From assembly GCF_026914265.1 (NCBI RefSeq), contig NC_069135.1, forward strand, positions 35,411,756-35,475,755: a DNA stretch of 64,000 bases, in the 5' to 3' direction. The DNA comes from Mya arenaria. Lineage: Eukaryota > Mollusca > Bivalvia > Myida > Myidae. The notes beneath the pieces were generated by a model. That model was given only the letters and a program-made list of their open reading frames with translations, had not been told where the DNA came from and ran no database searches. Positions 1-12,144 of the stretch are shown in pieces. How positions within the stretch are numbered: position 1 is the first letter of the stretch; each line of letters starts with the position of its first letter. A program made the position numbers and the translations under genes.

Positions 1-838
1 TTGCGGGCGTCTGGCTGGCGGCCTCACTTCCGGTGGAACCGCAGTCGTGGCTCTCCCTAGTGGAGCAACTGCTCGAGAAAATGGTACGCATGGAGCTTAA
101 TGTGGAGGCAATGCACAAGGAGATGCAGCAGGCGCGTAACCAGGTCACTTCCGGTCTAAGTGACATGGATGCTATGAAGCAGACGGTCGGGGCTCTGCAG
201 ACGTATTTTACTGACAACATAAACAAATCAGGTATTTCACGTTTCCAAACTAAATTTATTTCGTTTTAAATTATTTTAATTTCAAAACAACTGTACGAAT
301 ACAAAGTCCTGAAATGTAAATTAACTTTTCTATAAGAGATCCTCGCGTTCAAAGCACAAGGCACTGGGTAAAAGCCAGGTCCCCGAGTGTAGCAATCTTG
401 CATTATATTTCTGTTTCAGACACTGTTGTTGCGTTCAATGCTCACACGATTGTGGACAAGTCACTGGCTACGGGCCAGGTTCTCGTGTTCAGCAATCCTC
501 TATTCAATATCGGGGAAACGTACGACAGTGGGGCAGGAATCTTCACGGCGCCCGTCTCTGGGGTCTACTTCTTCTCCGCACACTTCTGTCTTTATAGCGG
601 TAGAGGCTGGCACTTCGCTTTCATGAAAGAGAACGACGTCGTTGTTGTAAAGGGTGTCACGTATGACGGTCAAGCTGGCGTGTGCGAGACGGCCAGCGCC
701 GTGGTTCTTCTGTTGCAGAGCGAAAGACTGTGGATAGAATGTCGATCAGGAAGTACAGACGACCTGTTCTTGAGTGATTCCAATCGTAGAAGTTCCTTCT
801 CTGGGGCCTTGCTCCACAAAGTGAATGGATACCCATAG
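1..838 (+). CDS. C1q domain-containing protein, copy A (5' end outside window)
   Basis: Two exons are seen: 1-231 (start codon and most of the signal peptide lie before the window) and 420-838 (stop TAG). The intron 232-419 has a GT donor and a TTTCAG acceptor and splits one Asp codon (phase 1). Exon 1 gives the end of a signal peptide (AASLPVEP) and a heptad-like helical stretch (SWLSLVEQLLEKMVRMELNV), probably a trimerising coiled coil in place of collagen. Exon 2 is one 139-residue C1q domain with the family pattern of aromatic and glycine residues (YDSGAGIFTAPVSGVYFFSAHF, in two parts: YDSGAGIFTAP, VSGVYFFSAHF) and the closing FSGALL. The expected role is a secreted globular-head C1q protein binding microbial or self ligands in haemolymph. 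The frame is open throughout. It is closest to copies D and G, sharing their intron of about 190 bp. Confidence 0.9.
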
Positions 839-2487
839 GAAGTAGGGTATTGTACATGCTGGGAGGGTGAATTTCGTAAAGGATAACGAACAGTATCATA
901 TGTTGAAGTGTTGTAGCAAGGCTCTGATCATTTGGTAGTACCTACCTACTTACGTTTACAAGTGCCCAAATGAAATGTACAGTTAACTTATAGGTGTTTT
1001 AATATTTGTCTTAAGTGAACACACTCAAAGTTTGTATTTATTCATCTGAATAACATCAAAGCGGCACTCTCACAGATTTACTGTTTTAACAACTATTTTT
1101 TATCTTGGGAAGTTCAAAAATTGATGTTTTTCTTAAACCGTTAGTAACGCTTTTAGCGATAAAACATTAATTTTCGAACAGAAATATGAAAGTCTGCGAT
1201 CTGATATTTTGTCAGCAGTCTTATATCACTGGATTGCAGATATTTACGCAAAATTAGGCTCATTCCAAGACAAAAACATATACAAAAGTTGTCAAAACGG
1301 TTTATCTGTGAGAGTGCAGCTTTAACGTGTTATGTTAAAGTGTCATTATGCATATTATCTTTATGATATCAAAGATATAGTGAAAACCCAATGTGTTATG
1401 TGTCGGTGGCATACTGTTTATCAACAATAAAAAATCAAATAAAGCAAAAATCAAGTCTTATAACAAAAAGAGAATCATAATGACCACAGATGCATGCTTA
1501 AAGAAAAATATCGAGTTGCATATTTAGCCAATGTACGCACGTTTATGTGTGGATTTCTAATAAATATTTACAGAAAATGAGTGAATTGTACAACTTTTCT
1601 GAGTGTTCCGGTGCTCCTCCGTTGATGTATTGTACACAGTGAAGTTGAAGATAAGAAAAATAATGTTAAATATGTGAACCTGATCAAGAAGTCATTGGCG
1701 CCTAAAACGAAATTTTAAAGAAATTGAAATTTATTTGGTAATTGGTAGTTTGATAACACACAAACAAGTCGATCAAAATGTTTAACAGCTTGTCCCCTTG
1801 TTGTGAATTCTTCTTTAGAACGTGGTGTCATTCTTCATTTATAATATGAGAAGCCTAGCAGAAACCTTTTGGGTGTCTCGTTTATAACAGGAACGTCAGT
1901 TCTTATTATAAGACGATATATGTGTCGCTCATTTGCATTAACAATCTCGATTTAATAAGAAATTAAATTGTGCAAATGAAGTATCATATTATTTTCACTG
2001 CTGTTTTGTTATCTTTACTGCTTTTTATAGATATTGGTTCCCGCATTGCTTTACTAAACATAACGATGCGTTAAGTATGGTGAGTTGAACTGTTTTGAAA
2101 TATCGTCACCAAACTGATGACACGACATATGGTTTTTCACGCAATGTTCCAATTTACGCCGATTGAATTGACTTTTTGTAAACATTACAGGAACAGAAAC
2201 ATTGCTCAACTTCGGTGTAAAATAAAACAAAAACAACATTTACTTGTGTGAAACATATCTCAATCGTACAGGTATTTCTATATGTATAGTATCCATGTTT
2301 GAAACACAGATGTTGAGATTTCTAATCCATTCCTAAATATTGAAGAACATCCATATATATATTATTGAAATCAGAGCAAATGTTTCGAATCGAAAGGAAA
2401 TTACTTATTTACAGAGAGTGGCAATATGATTAATTTCTAAGCTCCGTTTAACCATACCGGATAAAGCGTTAGCATGTTATATAATAC
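839..2487. other. Conserved 3' flank of C1q unit A
   Basis: No gene is seen. The same sequence, diverged, follows the other C1q copies (for example from 13270, 35066, 41717, 47669 and 58366), so it is part of the duplicated unit. The first several hundred bases probably hold the 3' UTR. A conserved TTCTAATAAATATTTACAG stretch near 1555 offers a poly(A) signal candidate. A MITE-like element interrupts it at 1058-1323. Confidence 0.6.
1058..1323. mobile_element. MITE-like element with terminal inverted repeats
   Basis: About 266 bp are present here and absent from the same place in the 3' flanks of copies B, D and F. The ends are inverted copies of each other over about 38 bases (left GCGGCACTCTCACAGATTTA, right end reading GCTGCACTCTCACAGATAAA on the other strand). 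It has no coding capacity. The target duplication is not clear by eye. It is a non-autonomous DNA transposon by structure, with superfamily unknown. Confidence 0.7.
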
Positions 2488-2830
2488 CATTCGGAGCTCC
2501 TCGGCCATTTTTTCAAAAACAACCTCGGATGTATATGGACGGTTTACATACTTAAAAAGTGGTACGTTTAAGTCCGCTGCAAATAGATCGTGTAGTAATC
2601 TTATTTAGTAGTTAAACTTGATGACTTAACTCTGTGAATCGTAATTATGTTTGCAATAATACACTTCACTGGCAATCAATTTAAACTGAGGGCAATGAAT
2701 ACAACTCTTAAACACTACATTTAATTAATGCCTTTATTCAAAACAATACGGACTACTTCAACAGATGTACCGGCATACATCCGAGGTTGTTTTTGAAAAA
2801 ATGGCCGAGGAGTTCCGAATGATATAATAC
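2479..2830. mobile_element. 334-bp MITE with 9-bp target duplication
   Basis: The element proper is 2488-2821. Its ends are inverted repeats of about 47 bases (CATTCGGAGCTCCTCGGCCA at the left, the matching strand at the right with one or two changes). ATATAATAC occurs directly on both sides (2479-2487 and 2822-2830). The paralogous sites near 14495, 20015 and 49495 carry the uninterrupted sequence, which supports a clean insertion. There is no ORF. A 9-bp duplication fits Mutator-like elements best; 8 bp (hAT-like) cannot be excluded because of the AT-rich edge. Confidence 0.8.
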
Positions 2831-2994
2831 ATGAACATGATCATCCCGAGTTAGCTCGCTTAGTCAGATGTTGTACGATAGCGTTAGCTTCTCGAAGGTA
2901 GGCTGAACTAGCCTTTTAAATAGTTTAACCTAGATGTCACTTAGTTGTAATCATGCACCATATTTATATCAGATCGCCACTAGCACTGGTTGGG

Positions 2995-3110
2995 CACACG
3001 TTGGATTCCACGGAAAGACCGCCGTTGCTGTAAGCGACGCTGTTCATGGAACGTTGAAAGGATACCATGCTGGGCGCCTTGCCCGGAACTTTCGACATAT
3101 TCGACGAAGT
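2995..3110 (-). pseudogene. SLC6 transporter last-exon relic (copy 1)
   Basis: The minus strand reads a diverged copy of the last coding exon best seen at 49701-49844, including the string SMVSFQRSMNSVAYSNGGLS. An acceptor-like CAG precedes it at about 3111-3113. The usual stop after SNV is changed here, so the frame runs on into the flank. It lies convergent to C1q copy A. It is judged a non-functional duplicate because no transmembrane exons are present. Confidence 0.6.
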
Positions 3111-3273
3111 CTGAATTGTATAAAGGAAGAAAAAGACTTTCAGCATGAACGATTTTTTTACCTGTCGACGAATGCCAATATAAAATGTCAATGTATTTTT
3201 TCAGTAAAACGTTTTATTTGAGGTATTTATAAGAAGAGGTGCTATGTAAAATTTTAATATACCAGTGTCTTAT

Positions 3274-3435
3274 CGAAAGGCTGGATTTGCTGTAGTGCCG
3301 TTTGATGCCTATGTTTTTTGTCACTCTCGGAGTAAGGGTCCATGCCGAATCCCTCCACGTAGCCTTTTCTTCTCGATAAGCTGTCGGTGTTTCACCAAGT
3401 AGAGGCCCGGCTCCTATAATCGCGTTCGTCAGTTT
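3274..3435 (-). pseudogene. SLC6 transporter C-tail exon relic (copy 1)
   Basis: This is a diverged copy of the exon at 50008-50175. An acceptor-like CTATAG precedes it and the reading KLTNAI is kept at its start, but the rest is frame-disturbed and the donor site is altered. It belongs with the last-exon relic at 2995-3110, in the order expected for one minus-strand gene. Confidence 0.55.
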
Positions 3436-5450
3436 CTATAGAGATTAGTTTTGCAATTAAGAAATAAAACATATCATATACTGTTAATAAAAAAATATCC
3501 AAACCAAATGTAAGCTAGAAGTGTATGAACTGTTCTGCATTACCCATATCTAACATGTTTGTGGAGGGTGACTCCAAACCGGTAATTATATTAAATATAA
3601 CAGGTGGACCATGTGTATACGACGTGTTATTAATCAACTATTACATATTTGACGTGATACAGAGACAATTGCTGTACCAATACCAGACAATTGAAGACAA
3701 TATATGCCAGAACTCGCTCAATATCGACCAAACTCGGCCAATATCAACAAAACTCGCCTAATATGGGTTTCCTCCGTTTTGATTGGCTACAAAACTCGCC
3801 TAGTATAGGATTTGAGAAATAAGCCATTTTCATTGGCTGTCGAAAGTCGCCTAATATGAGAAATATGCTGGATTTTTTTAAAGGTAGCCATTTTGTTTTC
3901 CGTTTTCCGACTGTTATGAAAATTTTGTGCTTCGTATAACTCTATTTGGAATACTTGAACCTATTGAATGATTGAACCACTTTGTACGGTTTGATATTAC
4001 AGTTGTATTTAACCCGTTGGTGGATTTTACTATTATGATTTTATACACCAACAACATGGACGACGAAGGTGAAACGTTTGACGTTTTAACAAACGATTTA
4101 CGAAAGTAAGACGAAAAGACATGCTTCCTTACAATGTACAGTGCTTTATTCATAAATATGTGCAATGTCACTTTAAGGATACATGTCAAAATTAGCAAAG
4201 TCAAGTCTAGAAAAGCAGACACCATGAATGAATAAGGGATAAATACGGCTTCAATATGAACTAAAGGTAAGTTATAAGACTGTTTTTAACCAAAATGGTA
4301 ATAGTTAATTAATATAATACTTATTAATAAGGTGATATCGGGCTCAGGCAAATGAAGCTAACCTCGGACAAATAACTAGGCTAATATGAAATCACCTAAT
4401 TAATCACATTATAGTTTTAAGGTGACTTGATACTTAGACATTGCTTGCCTTTGTAACAATCGAAAAGTTAAAAATGCTTCTTTTGATCCCGATGATTTAA
4501 AAGGCATTGCATTATTGAGGAGTGTACATTATCAAGTTTACAAGCCGACAGTATGCAACCTGTCTAGCTAATATTAAGGCTCCTTGTGGTTCGAGCTCCA
4601 CAGCCGATACATTGTTTTGCACAAGTTAAATTCAATTATATAAAACTCAAATATATTTCTATGCGAATGAGTTGTATGAATATTTGGTCCGATGGAAGGA
4701 CAATGGAAAGTCGTTAATGTCGTTAAAACTATACAGTTACAAACAGAACATTCTATTATAAGTTACTTATTCATAACTTAACTTCTTACTTCCAACCTGT
4801 CTCAATAAAAAGATAACACTTCCACTTGAATTCAATATATTTGTATAAAATACCATGAAGTTGGAATAATTGATGTATGTAAGCATTTAAAAAAAAATAT
4901 AAATTGCACACAAACAAGACAGGCACGTCTTTTATTCGAGTTTGTCAAACGTGGCAACGTATAATGTTGGAAAACAAGGCGAACACCAGCCCTATTTTAA
5001 TTTGAGTTTGTAAACACTTGCAATGAAATATGAAATATGTGATTGTTATGTTGTCCACAAAAAATAGCAGTGGTCGAACGTTTGTTGAACAGGTCTACAG
5101 GATCTGGTTAAAAAACTAATCATAATAAGTAAACAATTTAACAATTCAAGTTAACTTGCATGGTCAAATTCAGACGTATAATACGTTCGCAAGTATAATC
5201 TTAAGAAGAGTTTAATATTATGCCAACACTATTCGATTGCCCGACGTCTGTCTGCATGAACAGATGACAACTACTATTACGTTATCATTTAGAAGAGTTT
5301 AATACAATGGCAACATTATCCGATTACCCGGAGCTTGCCTGGACAGATGTCAGACTAATGCAAAGTAAGCTTTTAGATGAGAATAAGACAATGACAACAT
5401 CATCAGAATGTTGATGCCCTATCATTTTAGATGTTCGTCTTAAGTGAGAG
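3436..5450. other. Gene-free unit DNA
   Basis: No gene is recognised. Between about 3710 and 3860 a short motif, AACTCGCCTAATATG and variants, recurs five or so times. 4430-4640 resembles 14815-14990 and 37255-37460 and so belongs to the duplicated unit. About 5210-5350 holds two diverged copies of a stretch beginning AGAAGAGTTTAATA. Confidence 0.5.
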
Positions 5451-5460
5451 TCTGGAAAGT

Positions 5461-5477
5461 ACTCTCTCTCTCTCTCT

Positions 5478-5545
<68 letters not shown>
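5461..5545. repeat. (CT)n microsatellite
   Basis: An almost pure CT run with a short C tract near its start. It sits directly before the C1q relic at 5556. Confidence 0.97.
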
Positions 5546-5546
<1 letters not shown>

Positions 5547-5555
5547 AACTTATAT

Positions 5556-5770
5556 TTTAGCAATCCTTTGTTCAGCATCGTGGATGACGTCGTTGTGGAA
5601 AAGTGTTCTCTGTTTGACGGACAATACTCTGTGTGCATGGCGGCTGATTGCGCCGTGGGTTTTTTTGCTGCAGAACGAGAAACTGTGGATGTATTGTCTA
5701 CCAGGAAAAAGGGCAGACCTGTTCTTAAGTGATTCATATCGTAGAAGTCCTTTACTGGGTGAAAAGGTAC
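5556..5770 (+). pseudogene. C1q exon 2 relic
   Basis: The DNA aligns by eye to C1q exon 2: a piece matching FSNPLFNI is joined directly to one matching NDVVV, then GCTGCAGAACGAGAAACTGTGG (as CTGCAGAACGAGA and AACTGTGG), and a tail matching the DLFLSDSNRRS part. The middle of the domain is missing and the frame is lost. No exon 1 is seen upstream. Confidence 0.75.
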
Positions 5771-6389
5771 GGGAATGTTTAAAGTGTATTAAACTAAACA
5801 GTATTATAATGGAATCGATCGAGGATGTATACGTACAAAATAAACATGTAAAAAGTAATACTCTCACAGTTTCAATACAATGTCGTGTAATTCGTCATTA
5901 TGTTTAAAATGAACAATTAAGATAATATAAAGCAAATGTTATATAAAAGGAGAATCATGAATGACCACAATTGTTTAAATCAACGCAATGAATATATCGA
6001 ACTGAAAATTTAGTCATGCTTGTATATGCATTAAATAAAATGCACTGAATACGAATTAAATTGTACGACTTCTCCGAGATTTTCGGTATTCATATAAAAT
6101 AAAATTGATTTGAAACCATATACATGTATGATGTCATTTTATTGGTGATCGAGCATCAAATAAAGTCAATATTCTACGAACCACCCGAATTAACTATCCT
6201 ACGTACAAACCTCAGCACCATGCCAATGTTGATGAAGTTTTAAACATGTACAACACTACCAGATTGTCGCTTGCTAACCTGTCTGGTTGATAAAACTGTT
6301 AGCCTGGGACCGTATTAATAAAACTTTCACTTAAGTAAATAAATGATTTAGAGGCTTTATGAACACTATCCCTGACCGTTACTGATTTC

Positions 6390-6480
6390 ACTGAAAGGCC
6401 ATTGCTGCTGTACGCTATTCATTGAATACTTGAATGTTAGACACCTTAAATGGCATTTTCGATAAATTCGACGATATAAT
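6390..6480 (-). pseudogene. SLC6 last-exon relic (copy 2), strongly decayed
   Basis: A weak match to the minus-strand exon at 49701-49844, in the expected place downstream of a C1q relic. No open frame remains. Confidence 0.35.
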
Positions 6481-6499
6481 TCTATACAGGAGAACATAC

Positions 6500-9360
6500 A
6501 TTATTAGATGTTTTACAGTAATTCATTAAAACGAGTTCGTGAATTTGATATATTTCGGAGTCTGAACATTTCGCAATAGTTATATTTTCACCTATGTCTT
6601 AGCCAATTATTAGTCCATATAAAAATATATTTTTGATTTGGCGACTCTACGCGTCCATAACCCACTTGTTGTTTTCCTAGCCAAGATTGACAGATCCCAG
6701 CGCTTAGTATATTGAGCGGAAAGATAACGGGCACCTGCTAGATGGTTTCAAAATGGCGATGCTTTATTGACAGAAGTCGATCTAAATTACACTAATTATT
6801 TGTGTTTCATAAAACACTTAAGTGTAATAAATAAAAGGTATTGACTAAAATAATTAAAGTGTAACTTTTGTGTTTTAATTAAACAGTGAAGTGTTAAGTA
6901 TTGTGGAGTAATAGTTGAAGAATATATTTTACATTGGTACTGCTCAGTTGACTTGTGGCGTTTAGGGAACAAAATGAATATTCAAATGTTAAAAAAGGAT
7001 CCCTAAACGCGCATTATTGTGGGTGAGAAGTCCAAGAGGATGTGAGAGGAAGTCCCAAGAGGAAGAAGAGCGCGCAGATTATGAAGAAGACGAGCTTCTT
7101 CAGGGTGCGAAGGGACGGCTCTAGGCCCTACTTTTTCGAACAATCTTGATCCCGATAACAATAACAAGCCAAGCTCACAGTATTAATTTTGGTATAATTT
7201 GTATTCTATTCTTATTTTGAATAGTTTGAGGACTTAAAAACTCTTTTTTTAAGATAATCAAGATAAATGTAAAATAAGTACTGAGCTTTTTGTTCTTACT
7301 TTTTAGAGAAACTGGCCCCTGGTCCAAACATCTGGTCAACGCAGTCACCACCAGAGCGAAATTGGCAGGGGACGCTAACAGCTGTTTTCAGAATTATACT
7401 GATTTACTGTATTCAAGAAGAAGAGCGTGTATGGTTTTGTTCGTTTTGAATCTAAGCAGTTTGTTGGCAATAGGTTTCCCTATTAATACATATCGAAAGA
7501 AAAGTATCAGGTTTTTCTCTTTTAAACAATACAATGAGTGAGAGTGATCCAGTAGTCTAGGTGAGTATGCCTTTCCTTGAAGAAGTTGTTTGAGCCACAC
7601 CTTCGTTTTTTTCTTGGCCTCTGCACATAGACACAAGTACGCAATACTGCTTTCTACGAAGTGAACGGATTCGACCTTAATAAGTTAGTACAAACTTAAA
7701 AATATCGTTCCCCACAGAGGAACGAGACACTTGGATGTTGTGCTGGTCATATATCTCTCTCTCTCTGTTTGACTGGATGTTTCAAAGTTCATCTTCGCGA
7801 ATTCACTGAAACTGCTGAAATGATGTTGATGAAACTTCACATGAACGATAAGAACCAACCCTAGTTGTGTATTAATATCGTTCCCCTTATGTAATATTTG
7901 AAACAGTTTATGGCATTATGCAGTTTTGCCTACGTACGAAGAGATAAGTTTGTCCGCGCGAAATCTCCAAAACTGCTGGAGGAATCTTATGAAACGTAAA
8001 GAAATGATAAGTACTAAGCCTAGTTGCCCATTAACATTGTCATAATCCGATCGGATATTTTTTTACAGAATTATTGCCATTTGATCGTTTATAAGTAATG
8101 CACATAGGGATGAGTTTTTCCTCAAGAAATTTTCATAATAAATTGATAGATTTGATAAAGCGGACGGAAACGATACATACCAAGCAATGTTGTTATCTAA
8201 CAACGGTATTCTTCACAGCGTGACGGTGCTTTAAATTATACATAGAGTGCACGTAGTGATTTTTGTCCTCGTGTAATCGAAAGGACATGATCACATGGGA
8301 TTGTTTCTTCTTTGGCACAGTGGCTCATTATTATGGGTAAATTTACGTTGAATTGAAAGTTACCGGCTTGTGGGTAATCCACAAACATCAGCCCCTTCCC
8401 TGAAAAAAAAAACAACTGCTTAGAGTTTCTGCAGTTTTGCTGGGTTTCGTTAGATAACCTGTACCTACCAAAATGGCATGAATTATTCGGTTTCCAATGA
8501 TGTTTACTTCTTTTTTGTGTTCATTTTGTTTAAAAATGTTAACACAAACTCTTTCCGTGCTATACTTTAGAATGTATCTTTAACAAATTTTGTCTGTAAC
8601 ACTATAAACAAGATCCTTGACTCATTTTGGTGTGGACAAAACAAAGCACAGCACGTTGTGGGACGAAGAGCCGTTAAGGCCTGATTGAATGAGACTTCTC
8701 TTTTGCTGGCAATGTACGATGACTGACAAAATAAGAGGGATTTTGTTAGACTCAAATAACCAGGACATATATCTGATCATAAACTATTAATTTTGATGAA
8801 ATAATCGGCAGCCTCACTGTTTTCATTGGAAGCTGTAAAAAGTCGCCCCGCACTTTCTCATTATTTCATAATGTTCTCATAATTTCCAGTTTTACAGAGA
8901 CTGAAAACGGTAGCTTTAAGTTTAAATAGTCGTGTCGTTTTTTGAAAACCTTGTATATACTAAGGTTTTATTACATTTTTCTAGTCACTTAGTTTTAATT
9001 TCATGTATTCACTTTATATGACTGTATTTGTAATCACTAATTAGTTTTTAGACTGCATTTATCTTTCCAGGACCCTACCCTAATGTGTCTATGCATGTAT
9101 AGTTACGTCGATTATCGGTGATCCTTAACATAGTTTTATAACAATGTTCTACAACGTTTCTATAAAGTAGGTGGCTATTCTTACCAAAATTAATGAATAG
9201 CAACTAAAAACCTATACCTAGTATGCAGGCTCCGTTAACGTTCAACATTATTTCTCTGATTTGTTTAAAAGGACACCTATAGTAAAAATTCGTAGATTGA
9301 ATTTGCATCTATAGCTAATACTTGTCGAGTAAGTTCTAATACAGTTTCAAATAATAAACC
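6500..9360. other. Gene-free stretch with a diverged R-type flank
   Basis: No gene is recognised. About 7770-8100 holds two diverged copies of a stretch containing AAACTGCTG. About 8170-8770 is an old copy of the R sequence (compare 24045-25030), the usual upstream flank of a C1q gene, but no C1q exon follows it directly. Confidence 0.5.
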
Positions 9361-9368
9361 TTTCTCAT

Positions 9369-9880
9369 TAAAGAATTAAAGAGTGGTAGTCTCTCCAATA
9401 CAACTATCAACAATGCGAAAGTTACGGCGTGGCTTGTTAACTAAAAGTCCTTCGTGCAATTCTGGGAAATGTGTCTGCTGTTCTTTGCTTCAAAATAGCC
9501 CACATATTACCGCTTCCATAAACAATAAAACGTTTAATTGTTTACTCAAGGAAAACGTCTCTTGAAAATCATCTAATATTATATATGTCCTAACTTTAAT
9601 TGTGGATACTTCTGAAATAAAGTATGTAGGACAGACAAGGAGGCCATTGAAAGCCTAATTAAGAGAACATGTTTATAAGATCAAAACGAATAATAACTCC
9701 TTCATTTTATAAGACCGGACATAGTTTTGAAGTATAAACGATTCATCCAGTAGGACATATATCATTTACAGATAAAGAAGATAATTCCTTTAAATTCAAA
9801 GCAAGATGCACCGCAAAACTTGACTGGATTATACGCGTGCAAACTCCATATCCGCTTGGAGTAGTAAAATTGTGAAGTGT
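9369..9880 (+). mobile_element. Penelope-like (GIY-YIG) retroelement relic
   Basis: Six-frame reading shows a cysteine cluster (CNSGKCVCC), then KYVGQTRRPLK followed by an REH-like end, then a tail resembling the WI..L.TPYPLG region. This order is typical of the linker and GIY-YIG endonuclease end of Penelope-like elements. It is an old, clearly broken fragment with several breaks and no reverse transcriptase seen beside it. Confidence 0.55.
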
Positions 9881-10213
9881 AGATTAAATTATCACTTATT
9901 CAGAAACAACTCTTTATGAAATTCAGTAAAATATAATTTATGGTTGTAATTGATAACCAAACACTGCGCAACATTAATGCTATACCTGTACTTTGATGTA
10001 CATATATTTTGTAGTGTGCCGTTGGTCTTTGTCAAAGACGAACTCAAGTTTGAAATAGTGACAACGTTTAAGGCTAGATAAAATGTGAACATCAAGATTA
10101 ATATTAAACTAGTTAGATTTGTCAATAGTGGAAACATAGAAGGCTTAATGCATACTTTTTATACATGGCTGTAGCTGAAACGCGCACAACTAAATTTAAT
10201 ATACGAAGCAATG

Positions 10214-10701
10214 TCAGTATGTGTATATCACGTGATCAATTGCGTCATAAATGCTACGTCGGAATGAAATATTTGCTTCGGATAAAGACTTTAAACAAAT
10301 GTAACTTCACTATTTATTCACCATTTGAAATGAAATACAGCACAGTCTACGCAGCTTACGGAGCCTCGCCTTCGGTCTTTTACCATAATTTTTGATTGAG
10401 AGTTTAGTTTCTTAGAACACTTCGACAAACCATTTTACAATACGGTCGTCTGACGGAGCACAATCAAAACATTATTTTGGAAACAGGTTTGTCAAAGTGT
10501 TTGACCTTATTATCACCTTATCAAACTTCGCTAAATAAACGAAGGCGGGGCTCTTTAAGCGGCATAAACTGCCCTTTGTTTAAATTAAAATATTGTAGAG
10601 GACGAAAAGTTATCTTTGATTTAAGTCTATATTTTAAGCAAAATGTTGCCTTCCGACGTAGCATTTATGACGTTATTTAGCACGTGGTATACACACACTG
10701 A
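10214..10701. mobile_element. Foldback element, nearly one long inverted repeat
   Basis: The left arm (from TCAGTATGTGTATATCACGT) and right arm (same on the other strand, ending at 10701) pair with mismatches through CGTCATAAATGCTACGTCGG, GAGCCTCGCCTTCG and AACACTTCGACAAACC, leaving a loop near 10435-10480. It has no coding capacity. The ORFs that cross it are side effects of the palindrome. It is a MITE or snapback element of unknown superfamily. Confidence 0.7.
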
Positions 10702-12144
10702 ATATATAACGTGTCAGTGAAGGTCGACAGTATACGGTTAAAGATAGTGTCCATAAATAGGCAATCCAACAGCTCGCGCATGACGTCTGAGCATATTGCT
10801 AGCGTTTCAAAACGTTTTTAGCGAAATAATTGTAACATTAGGTAACAACATGCTTATACCGAAGGGAGCTAAAATCGTCCTGAAATGTTACGCTTCTGTT
10901 TTCATAAAAGAACAGTTTTATTTATTGCCATACTGTTACTATCAATGTGCAATGTACCGAAGTACTGCACGTAAATTTAAAAGCGTAAGGTAAACACTCG
11001 TTAGCGTTAAGAATACTATTTACACGGTATTCACTAACTTTTAAAGAACGCTACCATTTTTACGGTTTTTATATATCTATCAAGTTGATAAAAAAAAACA
11101 TGTTAGAAAAGTGTTAAAATAGTAGGTCTAAAATGAAGTTAATGGTTAAAAAATAATATATATATATTATGTATAATAAAAAAGTAACATCACATTGGTA
11201 TTCTTTTCGGTAATACGCCGACCGGTTTCGCTTGTAGCTCATCAGGGCTTATAAATTATAAATATATGATAAAAATATAAAAAAAAATACAAACAGATAG
11301 AGGATAATTCTTAATTTCTGTGTTTTTTTTTCTCTCACGAGTTTCATAGAAAACATGATGGATTTAAAACAGTACTGTAAGGATTATGATTCATGTTATG
11401 CCTTCCATGCACAATTAGCATTTATCCTTCTCACGGCAGCTGCAAACCTATTTACAATCAAGATGAATCACTTTTTAGTCATGGCAATTGCGACAAAACT
11501 ATAGTGTTATAAAAAAACATCCGGAATACAACATGGAAAGCAGTTTATCTCACCAACAAGCTTGTTATTCAATTTGAAATTCATCAAGAACTTTTCAGAT
11601 TCCTTTGATTCGTAATAAAGAATTGCCTTCTTCAGTTGGCAAAGATTCCTCCAACTTAACGAACACGGCAAAACCAGCAAGCAAAATCGAACAAGAGGCC
11701 CCGACGTAGAGACTGTAAATTTCGACTGAGTGAACAATTTAAACAGATGTAATAATGTAAAGCATAAAATAGAGGAACTTAATCTACAATCATGAAACAA
11801 TGGTTGTTTTTGTTGTAGATAGCGTCATCATTAACAGTGTCATGAAATCCCAAAAGGATTCGACTTTAACTGACCGGAAGTAAATGCATAGTTCATTGAG
11901 TCACCATGTATTCGCCATATTATTTGAAATTATTAAGTAGTTTTGTTTACCCGTCTTCGGAAAACAAATCTGGAATGTATCATCTTTTTTAAATTTGAAT
12001 AAAATTTTTACCTCGTATTGCAAATATTTGTGCAGCACTTTAAATTTCTTTACCGTGAATTATTACGGGCCTCAGTCCATTTGCGCAGATACGGAATCTG
12101 AGAAAAGCTGGTTATAGAAGCTCTAAAGTTTTACAAGAGAACAC
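10702..12144. other. Upstream flank of C1q copy B
   Basis: No gene is seen. About 10790-11000 pairs with 44815-44990, and about 11510-12144 pairs with 45955-46593 upstream of copy F, so the two units share an ancestor. 11150-11170 is an (AT)n patch. Confidence 0.55.
12064..12144 (+). promoter_or_regulatory. Conserved 5' block of C1q genes (candidate core promoter)
   Basis: Every C1q copy whose start is inside the window has GGGCCTCAG some 70-95 bases before the ATG (here, and near 16288, 34119, 38795, 46517 and 57404). The embedded CTCAG is initiator-like. TTTAAAT lies about 30 bases further up in copy B. Conservation is seen; promoter activity is inferred. Confidence 0.35.

Noticed and set aside
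5324-5737. ORFs with Arg-Glu or Leu-Ser runs over the CT tract
   Set aside because: Translation of a microsatellite; the real content is a C1q relic.
10165-10680. Two ORFs of 76 and 67 residues
   Set aside because: They lie within the arms of the foldback element and have no recognisable domain.
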